Program-made: the position numbers and the translations under genes
Assembly: GCA_036258055.1 (NCBI GenBank)
Contig: DATAEK010000151.1
Span: 1-10,844, forward strand
DNA from: DATAEK01 sp036258055
Lineage (GTDB): Bacteria > Acidobacteriota > Vicinamibacteria > Vicinamibacterales > 2-12-FULL-66-21
DNA: 10,844 nt
Direction of reading: 5' to 3'
The notes under the pieces: generated by a model
Told to the model about the DNA's origin: nothing
The model's input: the letters and a program-made list of their open reading frames with translations, nothing else
Database searches by the model: none
In this document: positions 7,799 through 10,844 of the stretch, one piece after another
Layout of the letters: every line of letters starts with the position of its first letter
Position numbering within the stretch: position 1 is the stretch's first letter

Positions 7799-7817
7799 TG
7801 GGCGCTTTCAGCGCTCG
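7799..7817 (-). terminator. Weak hairpin after the permease gene
   Basis: 7799-7805 and 7811-7817 form a seven-base-pair stem, including G-U pairs, around a TTTCA loop. It lies 23 bases past the permease stop. There is no following T-run on the minus strand, so it is at best a weak or factor-dependent terminator. Confidence 0.25.
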
Positions 7818-7839
7818 CCGCCACGGAAGCGCCAGTCCG

Positions 7840-10377
7840 CTACTCGGGACGGAGCGCCACCATCGGATCGACCCGCGATGCGCGTCTCGCGGGAACGTAG
7901 CCCGCGAGCGCTGAGACGACGATCAACACACTCATCGCGGCGATCATCGTCATCGGATCGGCAGGCGCGAGACCAAACAGCAGGTTGGAGACAAGACGGC
8001 TCGCTGCTAGCGCGGCAGCCAGGCCGATCGCGGCACCGGCGGCGACGAGGATCATCGATTCGCGCATGATGAGCCGCAGCACGTCCTGACGCTCGGCGCC
8101 GAGCGCCATGCGAATGCCCATCTCGTGAGTACGACGCGTGACGCTGTACGACATCAAGCCGAACAGGCCGACCGAGGCGACGAGCATCGCGAGCCCGCCA
8201 AAGAGCGAGTACGTCTGCGCGAACACGCGCTCCTGCCGAAGGAGGTCATCGATCTGGTCCACTTGCGTCGCAACGTTCGTGAGCGGCAGGTTCGGATCCA
8301 CCTCTCTGACCGCCTCGCGCACAGCGCTGACCATGGCCAGCGGATCGCCCGCCGTCCTCAACTCGTAGCTCGCGCTTCCCGGGACCGATTGCAGAAACGG
8401 GCTGTATCTCGTCGGCGGCGCGGCCTCACGAACGCTGGTGTACTTCGCATCGCGAACAACGCCGACGATTTCGACGCTCCCGCTCTCCTCCGGTGTCGAT
8501 CCAATGCGGCGTCCGATCGGTGACTCGCTTGGAAAGTACTGGCGCGCGGCGGCCTCGTTGAGAATGGCAACCCGCGGTGTTTCTGCGCTATCCCGCGGCG
8601 TGAAGCCTCGTCCCGAAACGAGCGGCATCTCCATCGTCTCGAAGAAGGTCGGAGACACGAGCAACAGAGAAATGGACTCCCGCTGACCGGGCGCGTAGGC
8701 GCGCCCCTGGATGAAGATGTTGCTGAGAAACCTGCGGCCCGACAGGAGCGACGGATTCGACCAGGCAACGGAGCGGACGCCACCGATCGCGCGCAGACGA
8801 TCTCCGAGCTCGTCGTAGAGCCGCGCCTGGCGTTGCGAGTCATAGCGGTTCAGCGCCGGGTTGACACGAAAGATGAGCACGTTGTGGGGGTTGAAACCGA
8901 CGTCGACCTGGCGGAGATTCTGGAGCGTTCGCAGGAACAGGCCGGCGCCAATCAGAGCAACGAGCGAAATCGCCACCTGAGCGACGACCAGAACCTTCGC
9001 TGACAGCCCCAACGACCGGACGACGCTCCAGCTGTGCTCTTTGAGCGAGGCGGTCACATTCGTGCGTGTGGCGCGGAGGGCCGGTGCGACACCAAAAGCA
9101 ATTCCGGACGCGGTCGTGACACCAACGACGAATGCCAGGACACGCCAATCGAACGGCGGGGCCTGCCCCGTCACAGCCGACAGCCATTCCCGACCCCAGC
9201 CACCGACGAAGAGCCCGAGTACGCCACCAAGAAAGGCCAGCAGCAGGCTCTCAGTTGCGAGCTGGCGCAGCAACCTTGCGCGCGTCGCGCCCAGCGCAAG
9301 TCGCACCGAAAGCTCGCGCTGCCTGGCCGTGGACCGTGACAGCATCAGGTTCGCAACGTTCGCGCACACGACGAGGAGCACGAGCGCCACGACGGCGGTC
9401 AACACGCCGATGGTGCGGAGGCTGGTGGTGCTCGCATCGTAGATTCCGCGACTGCCCGAATCCACGAGCAACTCCGGGATCTGGGTCTTGTTCTGGAGAT
9501 ACGATTTCGACCGCTCCTCCGGCGGCAACGATGACAGAAACGCATCGAACCCGGAGCGCGCGGTGCGCTGAAACACGCCCTCGAAGTTCGCGCGAACCTG
9601 CGCCATGCTGACGCCCGGTTTCAGCCGGCCCATCACCTCGAGCCACCAGAAGTTCGCGGCGGGAAGGAGCGACCGCTGCAGGATCGATGGCTGCAGCACG
9701 ATCTGTGGTTCGAGCGAGAGAGGCAGCGACACGTCGGGCGCGTCGCTGACGGCCTGCTCGACGCCGGTGAAGTCCGCCGCAAGGACGCCGACGATCGTGA
9801 CCGGCACATTGTTGACGCGAACCAGCGCGCCGATCGCATTGGTGCTGCCGCCGAACCGGGACATCCAGTACTTGTGGCTGATCACCGCGACCGGTCCCGC
9901 CGTCGGGCGATCGTCGTCCGGCTCGATCGTCCGGCCCAGACGAGCCGTCACGCCAAGCGCACGATAGTAGTTGCCCGACGACAGGAAGCCCGACGCGACG
10001 TCAGCCTGGCCGTTGACGACGACCGTCACACGGCTGAGCGGCGCACACGCGAAGAGATCCGAGAGCGTGCGGTTCTCCTCCAGAAACTGCTGGTACATCG
10101 GGTACGAGAACGTCGGCTCGACCTGCCGTCCGCGCGCATCCGGCGCGGAGAAGCCGTAGACGAGCACATCGGTCCGCATCTGATTGGGCCCGGCATACCG
10201 GAAACGCACCAGCGTGTCCGGATCCTTGACCGGCAGCTTCCTGATCAGCAGCCCGTTGACGGCACTGAAAAGCGCGGTGTTCGCGCCGATGCCAAGGGCC
10301 AGGGACAGGACGACGATGAGTGTCCAGCCCTTGGCATGAAGCAGCATGCGTACGGCGAGTCGAAGATCTCTCAGCAC
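7840..10377 (-). CDS. ADOP-type MacB/FtsX-family duplicated permease
   Basis: This 845-residue inner-membrane protein has the duplicated MacB/FtsX layout of the acidobacterial duplicated orphan permeases (ADOP). It opens with the family-typical LRDLRLAVRML and LALGIGANTALFSAVNGLLI. Module 1 has a membrane segment at about 18-40, a MacB-type periplasmic domain to about 315, and an FtsX domain with segments near 322-345, 373-396 and 410-433. Module 2 has a segment near 460-483, a second periplasmic domain, and an FtsX domain with segments near 718-745, 773-795 and 811-831. Both halves carry the coupling-helix pattern (RELSVRLALGATR at 354-366, HEMGIRMALGAER at 751-763). MacB relatives are mechanotransmission transporters that need an ATPase, but no Walker-motif gene lies in this window, as usual for ADOPs. 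The start is GTG at 10377, chosen by family alignment. No good ribosome binding site precedes it. Substrate unknown. Confidence 0.93.
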   Translation of the reverse strand: MLRDLRLAVRMLLHAKGWTLIVVLSLALGIGANTALFSAVNGLLIRKLPVKDPDTLVRFRYAGPNQMRTDVLVYGFSAPDARGRQVEPTFSYPMYQQFLEENRTLSDLFACAPLSRVTVVVNGQADVASGFLSSGNYYRALGVTARLGRTIEPDDDRPTAGPVAVISHKYWMSRFGGSTNAIGALVRVNNVPVTIVGVLAADFTGVEQAVSDAPDVSLPLSLEPQIVLQPSILQRSLLPAANFWWLEVMGRLKPGVSMAQVRANFEGVFQRTARSGFDAFLSSLPPEERSKSYLQNKTQIPELLVDSGSRGIYDASTTSLRTIGVLTAVVALVLLVVCANVANLMLSRSTARQRELSVRLALGATRARLLRQLATESLLLAFLGGVLGLFVGGWGREWLSAVTGQAPPFDWRVLAFVVGVTTASGIAFGVAPALRATRTNVTASLKEHSWSVVRSLGLSAKVLVVAQVAISLVALIGAGLFLRTLQNLRQVDVGFNPHNVLIFRVNPALNRYDSQRQARLYDELGDRLRAIGGVRSVAWSNPSLLSGRRFLSNIFIQGRAYAPGQRESISLLLVSPTFFETMEMPLVSGRGFTPRDSAETPRVAILNEAAARQYFPSESPIGRRIGSTPEESGSVEIVGVVRDAKYTSVREAAPPTRYSPFLQSVPGSASYELRTAGDPLAMVSAVREAVREVDPNLPLTNVATQVDQIDDLLRQERVFAQTYSLFGGLAMLVASVGLFGLMSYSVTRRTHEMGIRMALGAERQDVLRLIMRESMILVAAGAAIGLAAALAASRLVSNLLFGLAPADPMTMIAAMSVLIVVSALAGYVPARRASRVDPMVALRPE

Positions 10378-10412
10378 GCATGCAGGCTAGGTGTCCTCGT
10401 GCTCGGCTGTCA

Positions 10413-10440
10413 ACTGCGCGCGGCGACACTGCGCGCCGCG
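10413..10440. repeat. Direct repeat ACTGCGCGC x2 overlapping a GC-rich hairpin
   Basis: ACTGCGCGC occurs at 10413-10421 and 10428-10436, 15 bases apart. The same stretch forms a perfect seven-base-pair hairpin, CGCGGCG (10419-10425) with CGCCGCG (10434-10440), around an eight-base loop. It is 36-63 bases upstream of the permease start, so it may be an operator or lie in the permease leader. Low sequence complexity makes chance possible. Confidence 0.35.
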
Positions 10441-10577
10441 ACCAGCCTCACTCGGAGGGAAAGCCGTCTCATGCCTCGGGGCGGCGGCCGCTCGAGCTTC
10501 GAGACAAACTAAATTTCCGAACATACCTTCCGCGATGGGACAGCGCTACGATTGGTCTGTAGAAGTGGCGCAGGCCA

Positions 10578-10583
10578 GAGGGG
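10578..10583 (+). promoter_or_regulatory. Ribosome binding site of the right-edge gene
   Basis: GAGGGG lies seven bases before the ATG at 10591 and supports that start. Confidence 0.6.
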
Positions 10584-10590
10584 CCAACTT

Positions 10591-10844
10591 ATGAATCCGT
10601 CGATCCTCGCGTTGCTCGTCGTGCTATCGATAGGCGTCGCCGTTCCACGTCCAGGATCAGCGGGAACTCAGGACGCAACTCGCGTTGCCGGTCTGTGGAC
10701 TCTCAATCGCGAGCTGAGCCAGCTCCCTCCTGAGATTGGGTTCAGGGTGGATTGGCTCTCGAAGGACGGCTCCGGTCAGGACCCGACCGGGAGCGGCGGC
10801 AGCGGCGGGCGTGGATCCAGCAGCGCCGGCGCGGCCGCTCTGAT
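10591..10844 (+). CDS. Secreted protein of unknown function with Gly/Ser-rich stretch, cut off by the right edge
   Basis: The frame is open from the ATG at 10591 to the window end, giving 84 complete codons. Residues 1-24 are a signal peptide (MNPSILALLVVLSIGVAV, cut near GSA/GT). The mature protein begins with VAGLWTLNRELSQLPPEIGF at about 33-52. From memory, this W-x-LNRELSQ-x-P pattern recurs at the start of exported hypothetical proteins in Acidobacteriota, but I can name no function. A low-complexity Gly/Ser stretch (TGSGGSGGRGSSSAG) follows, probably a flexible linker. The gene has its own ribosome binding site and is divergent from the permease. The rest lies outside the window. Confidence 0.7.
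   Translation, partial: MNPSILALLVVLSIGVAVPRPGSAGTQDATRVAGLWTLNRELSQLPPEIGFRVDWLSKDGSGQDPTGSGGSGGRGSSSAGAAAL

Larger units (their letters stand above)
10378..10590. promoter_or_regulatory. Divergent intergenic region, presumed promoters for both flanking genes
   Basis: The permease and the secreted-protein gene are transcribed away from each other across these 213 bases, so both promoters should lie here. The only clearly AT-rich patch is 10505-10516, with CATA just downstream, and it is the best place for them. TACGAT at 10547-10552 (+ strand) and TATGTT over 10520-10525 (- strand) each match four of six -10 bases. Neither has a good -35 element, so no exact promoter is called. Confidence 0.55.

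Noticed and set aside
7840..10377. Calling the permease MacB
   Set aside because: MacB carries an N-terminal ATPase domain with Walker motifs, and none is present. The duplicated membrane module fits ADOP instead, so no gene symbol was given.
10485..10495. NotI-type GCGGCCGC palindromes near here and near the right edge, as possible cloning or mobile-element boundaries
   Set aside because: Eight-base GC palindromes are expected by chance in such GC-rich DNA; there are no flanking repeats, and the right-edge one lies in an open coding frame.

Overview
This window most likely comes from a GC-rich, Gram-negative soil-type bacterium of the Acidobacteriota, possibly the Vicinamibacteria. The basis is family content, not a search. 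It holds an Oar-like TonB-dependent receptor of the type greatly expanded in that phylum. It also holds a permease with the duplicated MacB/FtsX layout known as ADOP (acidobacterial duplicated orphan permease). Nearly every protein carries an export signal or is a membrane or outer-membrane protein, so the region concerns the cell envelope and surface.

Layout, left to right. (1) Positions 2-2788, + strand: the C-terminal 928 residues of an Oar-like TonB-dependent receptor, cut by the left edge. (2) Positions 2789-2943: a convergent intergenic gap with an imperfect inverted repeat of about 80 bases and a tandem 8-mer. (3) Positions 7615-2944, - strand: a compact cassette of three exported proteins. 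In transcription order these are a 265-residue protein with two similar halves, a 943-residue protein and a 324-residue DUF6263-like protein. The 943-residue protein combines an Asp-box (sialidase-like) region, two choice-of-anchor-D/ASH domains and a C-terminal region that looks like a beta barrel. All three genes have a GGGAGG ribosome binding site, and the first two are separated by only 2 bases. (4) Positions 7616-7839: a gap with no gene, probably holding the cassette's promoter and leader. (5) Positions 10377-7840, - strand: the ADOP-type permease. (6) Positions 10378-10590: a divergent promoter region with short direct and inverted repeats. (7) Position 10591 to the right edge, + strand: the start of a secreted protein of unknown function with a Gly/Ser-rich stretch.

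How the genes may work together is inference. The three-gene cassette looks like one transcription unit making one large surface-exposed or outer-membrane protein and two smaller envelope partners of unknown function. It is the best candidate here for an undescribed system. The receptor and the permease are familiar lineage-expanded families and need not be linked to it. No tRNA, rRNA, CRISPR array, insertion sequence or phage gene was seen.
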